From: Conus ventricosus | Taxonomy: Eukaryota; Mollusca; Gastropoda; Neogastropoda; Conidae | Assembly (NCBI GenBank): GCA_018398815.1 | Contig: CM031614.1 | Location: 48,420,779-48,484,778, forward strand | DNA: 64,000 nt | Direction of reading: 5' to 3' | In this document: piece by piece, positions 12,801 through 24,995 of the stretch | Position numbering within the stretch: the first letter of the stretch is position 1 | How the letters are laid out: each line of letters begins with the position of its first letter | Notes under the pieces: generated by a model | Database searches by the model: none | Told to the model about the DNA's origin: nothing | What the model saw: the letters and a program-made list of their open reading frames with translations, nothing else | Made by a program: the position numbers and the translations under genes

Positions 12801-13490
12801 CTGTATATTCTGCTGAACTTACTGCTCTGGTTTTGGCTTTGAAGATAATATCACAATCTTTGAAGAGGGGCTTTCTGGTTCTGTCGGATTCGCTGTCAGC
12901 TTTGGAGGCTATAGCTGGCCGCAACCTTCAGCATCCAGAACTTTTACTTTTTTTTGAACTTTTTAGCAACTTGAAGGGGACGGTTACAACATTACTCTTG
13001 CTTGGGTTCTGGTCATGTTGGCAAACGGGGGGAACGAAATGGTTGATCGTTTAGCCAAGAACGCCCCAAGAAGAAAACTGTCCAACAATTATATCCCCTT
13101 TCAATGTGCAACCCAAAATTAACGATTATGGAGAGACCTTGGCAGGAGGATTGGAACACACAGACGAGTAACAAACTCTTTCAGATCCGTCCAACCTTAG
13201 GACTTCCTCCCATCACGTCGGGGAGGTCGCAAAGAGGAAACGGTTCTGTGCCGGCTGCACACCGGCCATTCGTATTTTACCCTGCTTTACCTTTTAAAAG
13301 AGTGAAGAAGCTCCGTGGGGCATTCCATGTCATGCGCCACTCACAATGAAACAGTTCTTTTAGAGTGTTGGGACTTGCACGATGTGAGACACAACATTTT
13401 ACAGCGGAGTCCATGGAAGATCCTGTTCAGGGATGTCCCGCCTGATGTGATCCTTGAGTTTTTGAGAGAGATTAACATTTTCATCTGATT
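9828..13490 (+). pseudogene. LINE ORF2 (endonuclease, RT, RNase H), frameshifted
   Basis: Read across several frames, the order is: an endonuclease start (GISGA near 9850, VVALQETQIQSQK near 9920); an RT with PIIPIPKPGKDLTNPSNYRP (11290-11350), a FFDLEKAYDTTW block (about 11550) and a degraded catalytic box reading LFDDFA (about 11805); and an RNase H domain at 12700-13050 with SVYSAELTAL and LSDSLSALEA. A C-terminal block near 13255-13480 has the RPFVFYP...KKLRGAFHVMRH stretch shared with 46991-47182. The enzyme would nick the target and reverse-transcribe the LINE RNA there. Stops and frameshifts occur throughout. Confidence 0.8.
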
Positions 13491-13606
13491 TAAATTTTAC
13501 GGAAGAAAGATTTTTAACAAAGTTTCTGGTGCGTTGTAGACGATGTCATTTAATGAGATGTATGAAATGTGTTTTTTTTTTTATATGACTGGTGAGTTGA
13601 TTTTAA

Positions 13607-13673
13607 CGTGGTGACAGCCCTGATGTGGCCCCTTTTCGGTCGGCTGGGCTATAAGCAACATTATCTTATCTAT
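13607..13673 (+). repeat. LINE 3' tail with TTATC repeats
   Basis: The conserved tail reads TGGTGACAGCCCTGATGTGG, then GGTCGGCTGGGCTATAAGCA and ACATTATCTTATC. The same tail recurs at 29429-29497 (+), 35806-35870 (-), 35923-35985 (+) and 46791-46866 (-). It probably contains the signal by which the element's reverse transcriptase recognises its RNA. Confidence 0.9.
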
Positions 13674-13685
13674 TCTCAACCTTTC

Positions 13686-15029
13686 AAATCAGAAAGCCCT
13701 CGTTCATGCGCATCAGAGTGGACACCTTCTGTCATTGCAGATCATACAGCAGTGTGTTTCCAGAACGTGTTTTGGTGAACAGCAGGATGAATCCATAGTT
13801 CTGCAAAGCATGAAACATTATGTAAATATATTAAATGCTTGTAAGTTTTTCCTTTCATTTTTAAGACTTGAATTCACAAATGAGCCTGATCTCTGGGCAG
13901 ATTTGGAGTAAAGCATACGCTGCTTTAAAGGACTTCTAATGATTTAGTGATGACTGACATTTTTTTGAAATTTACACCAGGGTCAGATGGCAGATGGCTT
14001 ACACTGTTTCCCCTACAATGACAATAAACAGCTAAAGGGCACCTGGGGAGCACAGTCCCCCTGCCAAGGTCAAACTGATCCTGGATCTGCCCTGGGATCC
14101 ATATGTGCAACAAAAATGCAGGGAAGAAAAATGTGGTTAGTTGTTAATTGAAACATGGCAGAAAACATGAGGGTTTATAGACGTCAATTTTTCTTTCCCC
14201 CCCCATTGTTTGTTTTTTGTCACTTTTTGAGTAAGCCAGAGTTTGTAATGGGAGATGAAATGTCTCTAGAAAGGTTTAGTACATCATTCGTGAGAATGTA
14301 TGCATAATACCCGTTGATGAACAGGAACTTCACACGTTCATGCTCAAGGAAGAGTTGTAATACTGCTGCTGAACAAACCTTAAATCCACCGTTTGATCGG
14401 GTTGGCACCCTTGGTCTACACCCGACACGCTAGGGTCAACCTGGGCCAGACTTCATCTTTCCGCCAGTCGATTAAAACCAGATTTTTTTGGGGGTAAACT
14501 CCCTGGCAGACAAACCAAATGTCGTGGATGAAAACAGATCTCAATAGATGAAAAAGTTGGGGGGGGCACTTTCAGGTTAAGCACTCTTCTTTGTATTGGA
14601 CAATAGGCTTTGACATTTCTGAATAGGGTGGTTGAAATAATGAAGTAATGATGAGGTTCATCTCAAAAGACGCAGACGCTGGATGAAAATGATGCATTTA
14701 GAGATTATTCTTGAATGTGTGAAACTGGGTTGTGTTTTGAACTGGCTGAAGCATTCTGAATGGGTTTAGCTTTGTAATTGTAGAAAAAAACTTGAGTTTT
14801 AGAATTCACTATGTTGACAACACCACAGCTGCTTTGCTTTATGTGTCCTCCAAAATAAGACACTAGGAGGTAGGATACTCTTTACTTACATTTCTATTCC
14901 TTCTGTCATTGTATTTAGTCAAGAGTCTTGTACACATATTCCCATGATCTTTGACTTCAAGAATACAAGGCTGATTAAAGTTCAGAATGAAAGTTTCAAT
15001 CGTGTATATGTTTATGTGTTTCCTCACAG
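13686..15029 (+). other. Left-arm-only intronic stretch; possible small exon at 13699-13833
   Basis: This sequence lies between the LINE and the RING exon and is absent from the other arm. One stretch after a pyrimidine-rich TCAACCTTTCAAATCAG stays open for about 45 codons (KALVHAHQSGHLLSLQIIQQ onward) up to a GTAAAT at about 13820. It could be an exon of the downstream gene, with the LINE just upstream of its acceptor, but nothing identifies the protein. The rest shows no gene. Confidence 0.3.
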
Positions 15030-16180
15030 ATTGCAGCTTACCTTGTACCCAAAAGTCAAATGGCATCCTCAGTGGCTGTGTGAGGGACAGAGCCAAGGAT
15101 TTCTGAATGCAGTGTGTGCTGTGAGCGTTCACAGTCCCCAAAGGTGTTGCCATGGGGGCAATCTGCTGTGCCTTCAGTGCCTGGTAAGCTGGATGAAAGC
15201 TCGGGATGACGTTCGCTGTCCTCTGTGTCGGGATGTCTTGTCACCTCAGCTGATCGGCAGTCAAAAAGGGCGGAAGATGTGGCCAGTGAATTTCCCACAG
15301 ACCGGGCCCATGGAACTGATTCTGGAGGCAGACAAAATCCTCAGCAAACAGCAAAATTTGTTGTGTGTGCGAGGATGTGGCAGCAACGTCCATGTGTGTA
15401 AATTGCAAGGACATGCTCTGTCAGTCATGAAAAAAGGTTTCCCGGGGAAAGCTGACAGTCTCAAAACACCACACTGTAAAAGACCTGTCCACTCTGACTG
15501 CAGAAAAACTGGCTGCTAATCATTCCTCTCCATGTTCCAGCCATCCAGAGGAGACACCAAACTTTTCTGTCCAACTCATGGAGCAGGGCATTGCTTACTG
15601 TGTGCTTCCTCTAAGCACAGAACTGCCAGAAGTGAAGGACATGGGAGAGAAAATAGAGGAGCCCAAATGCACTGCTAGGTCGATTGGCACCCAAACTAAG
15701 TGAAGGGGAGAGAAAGTTTGACAAGGTCATCAATGAACTGGACAAGCATCTTCATGACGTAGAGAAGTACGCTGAAGCGACCATTGTAGAGATTGATGAG
15801 ATGTTGATCACCCTTGATTGCCATGGTGAAGGAGAGCCGTCAACAAATGAAAGAGCAAGTGGTGACTGCTCGCTGTAATGTGCGAGAGGCTGTGAAGGGA
15901 GGAAAGAACTCTTTGTTACAGAGGCGGACGAAGTGACAACACACGGACAGGTGGTGAATTTTGTCAAAGGAGTGAAGAATCATGGTGTGGCCACCATGAT
16001 GCATTGCAGATGGAAAAGGTGTGTAGATGACCCAGCTTTGGACACAAGTCTGCCTGAGGATGCACAGACTGTCACTACCTTTCAGTTCTTCCAGAACCCA
16101 ACAGCTATGACCCAGATTAAGCAAGAGCTTAAAAGCTGGGTGAAATCAAAATTATCCCCGCCAGCATCAAAGCCAACAAG
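15030..16180 (+). CDS. TRIM-like RING/B-box/coiled-coil exon (left copy)
   Basis: This large exon starts after TTTCCTCACAG and ends at CAACAAG/GTATTT. Domain order: a RING finger (15080-15235), whose end reads CLQCLVSWMKARDDVRCPLC; a cysteine-rich linker; a B-box-like block at about 15535-15630 (HPEETPKLFCPTHGAGHCLL across a frame change, then CASSKHR); and a predicted coiled coil at 15690-15900 (FDKVINELDKHLHDVEKYAE). RING and B-box domains recruit E2 enzymes and coiled coils dimerise TRIM proteins, so the product is inferred to be an E3 ubiquitin ligase. The reading frame is broken several times. The copy at 33768-34963 is broken at other places, which favours sequencing error or recent decay. 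The NHR exons downstream on the same strand probably complete the gene. Confidence 0.7.
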
Positions 16181-16899
16181 GTATTTAACAAAGTATGCAT
16201 TTTGAGGGGGGGGGGGGGGGTGAGTGTGAGACCGTCAAAATTTTTAGCACATCAGATAGTTTAAGTAATGGCTGTTTTTTAATTGATTTTTTTTTACTAT
16301 GGGCATGATTTATTTCTTTTCTGTAAGGCTGCAAAAACAAAAGGAAGCGTCATAATTTTGCAAATAATCTTGAACACTTTTTAATTGTTTTTCCTGAGAA
16401 CTTTTCATTGTCAAGTTGTGGCACACAGCAAATATTCATTTAAAACACACACACAACACAACACACACACACCCACACACACACACACACACACAAATGT
16501 TGGATTCACATGGTAGTACATCAGGAGTTTGTGTGGCCTTCACTTCAACCACCCAGCAGTAACCCTTGTGCACCCCCACAAGTGAACACCCCACTCGACA
16601 CAAAGTTCCAGTCTCTCCAGTGGGTGACACCGTCTCTCAGTCCCTCGCCACTTTGATGGGTCTGTACCTCCCTGACCAGGGTACCCCCCTGCCACTCAGC
16701 CCACTGTCTGTCTGGTTGGTCCCCTCCAGTCTGGAGCAAAGGGGATGGGAACCTGGTCCCTCCAGACTGCTATGCTCTTGGTCTCCTGAAGTTGGATTTC
16801 CTGCTTGGGGATTCCTTGGTCTTCACCCCCGGTTTCTGGGCAGTGAGTTCTATTCCAGGATCCCAAATCTTCGGCAAGAACAGGTTTTGCACATTATCT

Positions 16900-17222
16900 C
16901 AGGGTCACTGATCTGGTTTTAGGGTCACTGATCTGGTTTTCAGGTCACTGATCTGCCTTTCAGGGTCACGGATCTTTCCTTTCAGGGGCACTGATCTACC
17001 TTATTTCAGGGGCACTGATCTACCTTTCAGGAGCACTGATCTGCCTTTCAGGAGCACTGATCTGCCTATTTCAGGGACACTGATCTACCTTTTTGGGGGC
17101 GCAGATCTGCCTTATTTCAGGGCACTGATCTGCCTTTCAGGGGGCCTGATCTGCCTTTCTGGGGCATGATATGCCTTATTTCAGGGGCCCCTGATCGTCT
17201 TTCAGGGGCACTGGTCTGCCTC
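16900..17222 (+). repeat. Minisatellite, about 13 units of 21-25 bp (left arm)
   Basis: Units of the GGGGCACTGATCTGCCTTAT type, some lacking the TTATTT part. The inverted counterpart at 30336-32977 has over 100 units. Confidence 0.9.
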
Positions 17223-18207
17223 CATCTGGTGACCCATTGACCCCTTGGAGGCTAAATCACTTTGGGGCCTATCATGCCTTCATTCCCTACTGCTGCCTCA
17301 AGGCTGGCCCGCCAAGTCCTGGGCCTCACCTGGACTCACTCAGAGATCCTTCTGCTATTGTTTGCTCAAAGAGTTTTTTGTTATCTCCAGTCTTTCAGGT
17401 GGGGTGCATTTCCATGGTCCCCTTTTGTGGCTCCAGAATCAGAGGGGTCTCTTTATTTTGTCATTTCACTCCTTGAGTCATGGTGCATTCACATGATCAA
17501 CCTTCAGCTCCTCAGGGCTCCTCTCTTGCTGGGCTCCCTCTGTGTTTTTCAAGGTCCTTTCACTGAATGCAGAGACCCTTGGAGCTGGTCTCCCCAACCA
17601 TGGCCAGTGCCATTTGGGAGATGCCAGCAACAGCCATCAGGTGTACCCCCATTCTGCTTTGACAGGGAAGGAGCCTTTCTTGGTACAGGCACTCTTTAGG
17701 TCAGGCTCCTTTGTTCCTTCTGCACTCATCACAGGGTGGTGCTTGGTCTCTCTTTATAGAGAACAATACAAGTTCAGAGAGGTGGCCCCCTGCCTGGGTG
17801 ACTGCTTTTCATCCCACAAAGGTTATGTGTGTGGGGTTTTACTAATTTTTTAGGCTTTTTTTGGCCATCCTTTCTTTCAAGGCTGTGGTCAAGTTGGACT
17901 GCCTTGCCAGGTGTTCTGTTCTCATTCATAATGCTGTTTCTTGTGGTCCGAAAGGATTCATGTGTGTCTATTTATGTGTGTTAAACATTTGTCAAAACCT
18001 TACAAACTGAGTGATTATCTCAGTCTCCAAGAAGACCTTCAAGAAAACTGATTCCAGCAGAATGAGAACAAGTGATTCTTTAAAACTGAAATAGAGACTA
18101 ATCATTTCTCTTTTCTTGTGTGTGTGTGTGTGTGTGTGTGTGTGGGGTGTAGGCTTCCGACTTGTTTGTACTTAAACTGATCCTTTGAAACTCACTGAAG
18201 CAAAGAC

Positions 18208-18341
<134 letters not shown>

Positions 18342-18962
18342 CTGTGTCCCCCCCCCCCCCCCTTTTTCCCCTTTTTTTTTTGCTTCATTTCTTTTGTTGT
18401 TGTTCTAGGTTTCTGACATCAACTGAATCATCCTTTATTATTGTTTAACAAATTTCCAAGTGCTGCCTCTTTCATATGATAGCAACATTCTGTCAGGCAT
18501 TAATAAGAGACAGCATAGTCTACAGTCAATATCAGTGTACTCTCAGAACAGGAGACTTGTCTTGAGTGCAGAGTGATACGTTGAAAATCAAACGCTATCA
18601 TTGAAAACACCCCCTTTCTTACCAGTAAAGGATTCTGTCTACAGGTGTAATTTACGTAAACTTGCTTATCAAAATCTTGAATTCTTGCAACATTTGTGAT
18701 ACCCAAATGTCAAGATAAGTGTGAATAAATCTGTAAGGAAATAAGCATTTCAGATGTGAGCCAAATTTTCAGGGGATGTTATTTCATAAGTGATTTAAAG
18801 GGTTATATATCCTGTGAGCAAAACAATGATTTCCCAGATTATAAGGAGAGTATTCCCTGATAATCATTGTCTATGTGACAAACATCATTTGTGCACCTGA
18901 GGATATTGCTCTTCATTTTTTTCCAGTTACCTGTTTTGCATGCATGCTTTCTTTTTGAAGGG

Positions 18963-19089
18963 GGTTTTTTGTTTTATGACAACCATGGAACCGCTGAAAT
19001 GTTGAGAAACAACAACCGACGCACCAAATCACGCATCCGGGAGAGGGGTTGTGTTTCTACTTTACCCCCTGGACATCAATCATGATGAG
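18963..19089 (+). CDS. NHR (Neuralized) domain exon 1, left copy
   Basis: The exon ends at GATGAG/GTAAAT (19089). Its readable part encodes FYDNHGTAEMLRNNNRRT, matching the HDNHGTSVMLSNNNRTASKS of the better copy at 28318-28460. This is the N-terminal strand pair of a Neuralized homology repeat, where a ligand loop of the pattern HG..I.LSN.GR.A is standard. The acceptor is damaged here and the tail is frameshifted. In the intact copy the exon ends in phase 0 after LYE, so it would join to VQIDKL in exon 2 at 21110, a normal NHR continuation. Confidence 0.65.
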
Positions 19090-19589
19090 GTAAATCACGA
19101 CTATTAAAGTTTTTTCCTGGTCTTTTCATTGATCATATGCATGATTATCGTTATCGAAATTTGAGATGGGGGTTTTAAAGGTGCCAAGGACATAAAATCG
19201 GGTTAAAATTTCTGTTCAAAAAAGATCCAGCTTCCATCTCGCGTGTGTATCCTTAACGGCCGAATGCATACAGTGTTTAAAACATTAAAAGAAGAACCAG
19301 CAAACTTTAGGAGCTAAATTTGAATTTGTTATTTGATAGCTAAATATAAAACAAAAAAGTTACAAAACTTTAACTACTTTTTCTGTTCTTTGCTGTCCGA
19401 ACATAACCTCATTTTTGCTCTCTTTAAATTACCACCCCCCTCATCCCCTTTGAAAACCAGCAAGCTAATTACCTAAAAATAGTATTTGAAACAGTATTGC
19501 ACCCAAGTGTCATTTTCATGAGCTTACTTCGAAACTTTTAGTTATTCAGTTGTATCCCCTAATGCACTTAAAAATTTCTTGACTAATCA

Positions 19590-21109
19590 GCTTAAGCTAA
19601 AACGTCAGTCTTTTAAAGGGTTGAGTAAACGGGCAAAGTTACCTCTTCAAATTTGCAAACCAAGTAAATCTCATGTAAAAAAGTGGGGTTCCTATTTTTC
19701 CAGATGCCATTTAAAACAAGTTGAACAAGCCCCCCCCTCTGTCGTTTTTTTTTTGTTTACTGCTTCCGTTTTGCTGTTAAAGTAAGTTGAAATGTACCTT
19801 CACCCTCCCCTAACATTTTTTTGTACCACTTTCGTTTTGCGTAGATTGAGTGCATCAATGTGCCTTCCTTTTTTTATGATAACCTACGTATAGAGTCAGG
19901 GCCCATATTGCTACTGTTGTTTGTTTTTGTTTAATGTGTTGCCCATCTGTGCTTTCTGGGGATACCCCCAAAAAACCATGTCTGCGCTTTTGTACTTTCT
20001 TGCCAGTTATAAAACTCATTTTTTGGCTTCTGAAGTTGCTTCTCATGAATTTCAAAAGGCCCCCAAATCAAGCTCCCTGTCACATCTCTCACTCATTCAT
20101 TTGACTGTACTGTCACATTGCATTTTTTTCATTGCTTTTCGGTTTAGCCAGTGTCTTGAAAAATTGTATCTCCTGCGTAGATCTTTTGAACCCTCCCCTA
20201 AATATTTGTTTTGATGTTACTAATTTTCCGAAAATAAAAAAAAGGAAATTGAGCTTGCTCTTTTTCTGACACTTGGCTTTTCCAAATTACCATGTTCAAA
20301 CCAAAACTTTTTTTAGTCAGATTCATTTTTGGTCAAGCCCATTCATTGGGAAAGATTTCTGCATAACTCAGGTCCTCTGACTTCTGCCCTCTTTTTACAT
20401 CGATTGGAAAGTTTTTTTCTCGTACAGATTGTGCAGGTGCTGCTTGGGGGTTTTATTATTTGAATGCTTGGCAATACATAATGGGGATTTTCTTATGTTT
20501 TAAGGTGGGGGGATGATGGAGATGGGGTGGGAGATATGGTAGAAGTGGTGGTAAGTCGAGTGCGGGGAGCATTTGATAGTGATTGCATTTTTTTATTATT
20601 GCATTGATTTTTTGTTTAATTCGTTTTTAGTTTGATTGCAAATTGTTTTATTGTAAATGTTTGGGGTTTCAGTTGATTAGGCATTCACAAATGCTTAAAA
20701 TAAAATTAATTTTTTAAGTATTTTGGAAATTTTTTAAAAAAAGTCACTGGCCGTACATTTCCAAGGATAAGAATGAAGAGAAGCTGATGTTATATGCTCT
20801 TTTTTCACTCAGAAAAAAAAAAGGGGTATTTGATGAGTTAAAATGGGTGAAATCTCTGTTTCGTTTAATTGTATTTAAATTGGGTTTTTGGTGTGTGTGT
20901 GTGTGGTGTGTGTGTGTGTGTTGTGTGTGTGTTTAGAGAGGTGGTGGTGGGGGTAGGGGTTTTTTTTTTTTGAGGGAAAGGACGATAAAATTTTTTTTTG
21001 CCTATGTGTGTGTGGTGTGTGTGTGTGTGTGTGGTGTGTCTCTGTGCCCCGTGATGTTGATTTCAGTATATTTCATGCCGCTTGAATGCTTTTCTCTGTG
21101 CCCCTGCAG
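19590..21109 (+). other. Intron/intergenic, no gene seen
   Basis: AT-rich sequence beyond the end of homology to the right arm. It contains (TG)n tracts at 20899-20932 and 21006-21036 and many homopolymer runs. I see no domain or repeat family here. Confidence 0.6.
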
Positions 21110-21280
21110 GTACAGATCGATAAACTGGGGGAAAAGGGGCGCCCGTTAAGGTTTGGGCGCGGCTGTTTTGTGGTTGGGGGGCAGTTCCCCCGGGACAAGT
21201 TTGCCACCTGGGCTGGAAAATTGCGTCATCTTGGGCCCGGATCTGCCCCTTTATATACAAAGCATCGGGGCCCCGCTCTG
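21110..21280 (+). CDS. NHR domain exon 2
   Basis: The exon follows CCCCTGCAG and ends before a possible donor GTATGG at 21281. It opens with VQIDKLGEK in phase 0, the expected strand after exon 1. Later, in another frame, LPPGLENCVILGPD resembles the LPP.A..L....WIL.GDS stretch of NHR domains, so there is at least one frameshift inside. Taken alone this exon is weak. It is supported by its place between exon 1 and exon 3 and by matching phases. Confidence 0.5.
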
Positions 21281-22560
21281 GTATGGGTGTTAGATAGTGA
21301 ATGTAATAAATTGAAAAAACGGGCCGTTGTTTTTTAAAAAGGGCAGAATGACGAGGAGTGCACCCCTTTTTGTGATTCAAACACTCTGTTTTCAATTCGA
21401 CAACAATGATGATGAAATTTTACACAGTACAAACAGAAAAAATAAGACATGCCACCACATGCAATGCACACTCATACAATTCCCCCCACACTTTACACAC
21501 ACACACACACACCCAACCCAAAACACCCGACACCAACCCACACACACCACCACTCCACTCACGCTACACACATAATACACACACACACCACAACACACCA
21601 ACACACCACACACACACACACACAAAGCACAATCCCTTTCGCTTCATTTTTCTCTTTCCCCTCCTCCCCCTCCCCCCCCCCCCCCCTTCCCCCCCTTTAG
21701 ATAGAGATACACTAACAAAAGTTTTAATTTTTAGATTTTTTTCCCTTTTTTGTTTTACCCTTTAGAAAAAGGGAAGAAAGGGAGTGGAAAAGGCGATGAG
21801 CTTCCCGTGGTTTAAAGGAAACGATGCATTATGTATAGTGGTTTTAAAAAAGCTTTTTCGGAAAACAAAGAAAATGTCCAAAAATTTTGGCCTTTTTATT
21901 CAGAGGTTCTGAAATTGTTTTCATTGTAGTTTGAAAAATTTCAAGTAAACAGGAAAACAACAGATTTAAAAGTTCAGCCACAGCTTGCCTAGGGTTACCA
22001 GGTTCAGGGACCTCAATATGTTAACGCTGTCTTGTCATACGTTGGTTGAGGCAGACTGACTTCAGTTGGAATACAAGCCACGCTGACATTGGACTGGTTG
22101 GTCCATCAGCGATGTCACTCGCTTTGTTTGAGGTTTTTTATTTAGAATTAATTTGAAATGTGACACAACAATTTAAAAGATATTATAGTGTCTTTAATCC
22201 AAGAAAATTTACACCTTAATTAATTTTCAGAGTTCACTTCACACACACACATACATACACCCCCTTTTTTGTTTGAAACTGTAATGGGATTTGATATGAT
22301 AACAAAGTTTGGACAAATTCTGTGAATTGAATTGAGAAATCCTACCTCTTGACTTAGGCCAGCAATTCTAAGTCATCCCTGTTTATCACCAAAATAACTG
22401 CAGACAATTATCAAATTTCACATTGAAATGGTCAGTCAAAGACTAAAATCTTACTTTTTGTCTCGTTTCGCTTTGTTTTCCTGTCCTACTCTCTTTTCTC
22501 TCTCTCTCTCTCTCTCTCTCCCCCTCTCTCCCCTCTCCTCTTCCTCTCTGTTACATAGAC
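21281..22560 (+). other. Intron with simple repeats
   Basis: Contains an imperfect (AC)n region (21497-21625), poly-C (21670-21688) and (TC)n (22497-22520). No coding sequence recognised. Confidence 0.6.
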
Positions 22561-22589
22561 AAGTCATACACTAGATAACATGAAAAGAG

Positions 22590-23135
22590 ATGACAAAAAT
22601 TACCACTCAAAGGGACAACATATTCCCTCAAAAGAGCACAGTCAGTGGACAGGGAAACCACAAGCCCCTTTTAGCCAAACACAATGACAACAACCCCTGC
22701 TGCCCCCACAACACAGCCACCCACTGCTTTATGAGAATAAAGAATAACACATGTCCAGACACTGACCCAGGGGAACACCTCACACAAGAAGACTTTGGGC
22801 AGATTTGCAACACCCAATGACAACTGACTGACAACGACCAATTACATTGACGCAACTAGTCAAAAACTGCCCTGAATGTCAGAAGTGCCCTTTTAAACCC
22901 TTTTTCAGAGGAGGGAAAATGATCCAGCATGTGAAGGCTGCACTGAGGTCAAGGAGAGCAAGAATGGAGATGAATCTCTTATCATCATTCATCAGCACAG
23001 TTTCCCTGACTCTCAGTGTAGCAGTGCCCATGCTGGTATCTTTTCCCATATGCAGACTGATCAATTTCAGAAGCAGTTATTTGACAATGTCTCGGGCAAA
23101 TGTTTCAACAAGATCTCCCTTATTTTTTAAATAAA
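22590..23135 (-). mobile_element. LINE reverse-transcriptase fragment (minus strand)
   Basis: Read on minus, the RT block DDKRFISILALLDLSAAF (about 22900-22970) is the catalytic motif-A region of CR1/Jockey-like LINEs. It is preceded by a degraded SAYRK..STETALL-type stretch and followed, in another frame, by PGSVSGHVLFFIL, a decayed GVPQGSVLGP.LF motif. Frameshifted and incomplete, with no functional product. It sits inside an intron of the NHR gene, antisense to it. Confidence 0.7.
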
Positions 23136-23656
23136 AGTTAGGGGGCGACACAAATATGAACTTCTGTTTGTTTTGGATGAAATTGTAAGAAAAAGGCATT
23201 CTTCTGCACAGAGAAATATTTATTTTGGTTCAGATTTAAGAAATGTGCCTATCCGCTTGGGTTTGGGGGATTTTTGTATGACAAAAGTCTGATGGAAATA
23301 GGTTTTTGTGCAAAGGAATTGATCAGCAATATGGAGATCAACTACTGGGGATAGTTGCTGTCAAAACGGTAAACTCTGAGTTTTAATAACATTCCAGTCA
23401 GACTTTTCTTTTTTTTCTCCCCTTTCTTCTTTCTCAGTCAGCATGCTTGTTATATAGCGATCTTGACCGGCTGAAACTGCTTTCATGCGAATTTGAAAAT
23501 GACAAGTGCTCAGTGAATACTGACACAGTAGACAGGTCTAGTGAGATTTGAACTGCCAGTTCTCATCAGACAAAGTATAAGTGTGGTCTTTGTAGATAAT
23601 ACCGATTATAGGACCAATATATAGCTCTTGGCCCTTAACTAACTTTTAATTTTCAG

Positions 23657-23838
23657 CATGCAAAATACCGTGTTGGAGCAGCACTTCGCTCACTGGGTGT
23701 GAACCATCGTGTGGGGCTGGCCCTGGACTCTGCTCACAGTCTGCACCTCTACGTGGACGGTCAGGATCAGGGATTGCTGCCGACAACATTCCAGACCCCT
23801 GTTACGCCGTGTTTGATGTGGTGAACTGGTGTGAGCAG
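23657..23838 (+). CDS. NHR domain exon 3
   Basis: The exon follows TTTTAATTTTCAG and ends at GAGCAG/GTGAGT. It encodes HAKYRVGAALRSLGVNHRVG, then LALDSAHSLHLYVDGQDQG and, after a one-base slip in a G run near 23770, IAADNIPDPCYAVFDVVNWC. This is the clear C-terminal half of a Neuralized domain (LH.YV.G.DQG.AA..IP...YAV.D). NHR domains bind partner proteins or lipids in Neuralized-type E3 ligases. It starts in phase 0. Further exons would lie beyond the gap at 25156. Confidence 0.85.
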
Positions 23839-24040
23839 GTGAGTCGGTTCACACTTAAAAGTTACTGTTACGTTGCTGATTTTGAAAAAAGAATTTCTCT
23901 CATGTATATTTTTGTGAGAGCAAGGAGAACAGAAATGTGACATTTTCTTTTTCCTGTGATGATCATCATTAAGTTGTGCATTTGGTATTGTATGCCATCT
24001 TTCAAGAGTTCCAAGAGACAATGATTGATATCCAAGAAAG

Positions 24041-24995
24041 AAGTCTCCATCACTGCCCTAACTACCGCACTATAACTTGCTTGATCAGATGTGCCCACTG
24101 TAATGCTCAAAATCGTTCAGAATAGATTGGAAATGCAAGCAGCTACCATTATCACTGAAGAACAGGCTGGATTCCACAAACGCAGAAGTGCCATCCAACA
24201 GATCTTTAACTTATACATACCCTTTGCAAAAGACATCTCCTGACTTCTGCCACCCTTCATAGACTTAAGGCGCTTAAACAGAGTCTGGCAGGAGGCACTG
24301 CAGGCCACAGTGAAGAAATGTAACATGAGGCAGAAGCCAGTTAACACCATCCAGCAAACTGTACTTTAAAACAACTTATGTGCTGATACAGGGTGCTGTT
24401 TGAAAATGGTTCCATACGTCAATTGGAGTTCATCAGGGCTGTTGTCTGTGTCTCTCACTATTCCACACACTCGGGAAATGCATCACGCTGATGCAGTTGA
24501 AGATCATGTCAGCAGAGTGGGTATGGGAGAAGGAACCGTCACAACCTTCAGTTTGCAGATAACGTCGATGGCTGGCAGGCAGCGAAGGAGAGCTCACCAA
24601 GCTTGTGAAATGACTGGATGAAACATTCAACAGATATGGCATGGAAATCAGCGCTGAGAGGACCAAATGGATGCCAGACACACCACCATCATCACTGCTG
24701 ATGTAACTTACCATGTCTAGAAGTTGAAAAGTTATCAGGGATCTGTCACTAGCAGTGAGGGAGCCAAACCAGAAAACCTCTCAAAGGCAACAAATGCAAC
24801 CACAGCACTGTTCAAATGAAAACCAGAAAGGAAGGACAGAAACACTTCCATGAAACACAAGAGAGGCACCTGGTGCAGTGGTGAGTTAGGGATGTATTCC
24901 ATCTTTCAGTATGCATGCAGGACATGGACCCTCACACCAGATCTGGAAAGAAGAATCCCAGTTGTGAAAATGTGATGTTACCGCAAAGTATTATT
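24041..24995 (+). mobile_element. Decayed LINE reverse transcriptase, second family
   Basis: Conceptual translation across frames gives EEQAGFHKRRSAIQQIFNL (about 24155-24210), FIDLRR, VLFENGSIR and LQFADNVDGW (about 24548), then YACRTWTLTPDLERRIPV (about 24905-24960). This is the usual order of an invertebrate LINE RT often annotated as endonuclease-reverse transcriptase. The catalytic FADD box reads FADN, so the enzyme would be dead even apart from its stops. Confidence 0.75.

Larger units (their letters stand above)
7787..13673 (+). mobile_element. Near-full-length non-LTR retrotransposon (I/Nimb-like), with RNase H
   Basis: The element is bounded by a 12-bp direct repeat TCTCAACCTTTC (7775-7786 and 13674-13685), which fits a target-site duplication. 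The 5' UTR starts CCCTCCGGGGGTTGCAACC. It carries ORF1, ORF2 with endonuclease, reverse transcriptase and RNase H, and a 3' end GTGGTGACAGCCCTGATGTG followed by TTATCTTATC repeats. Both ORFs are shattered by single-base frame breaks. A 5'-truncated relative lies at 46791-47916 and tail-only copies at 29429-29497, 35806-35870 and 35923-35985. The clade is inferred from RNase H plus the ORF1 style; a phylogeny would be needed to fix it. Confidence 0.88.

Noticed and set aside
17237..17853. Overlapping plus-strand ORFs after the left minisatellite
   Set aside because: No domain, several frames open at once because of GC-rich composition, and the inverted copy does not preserve the frames or length.
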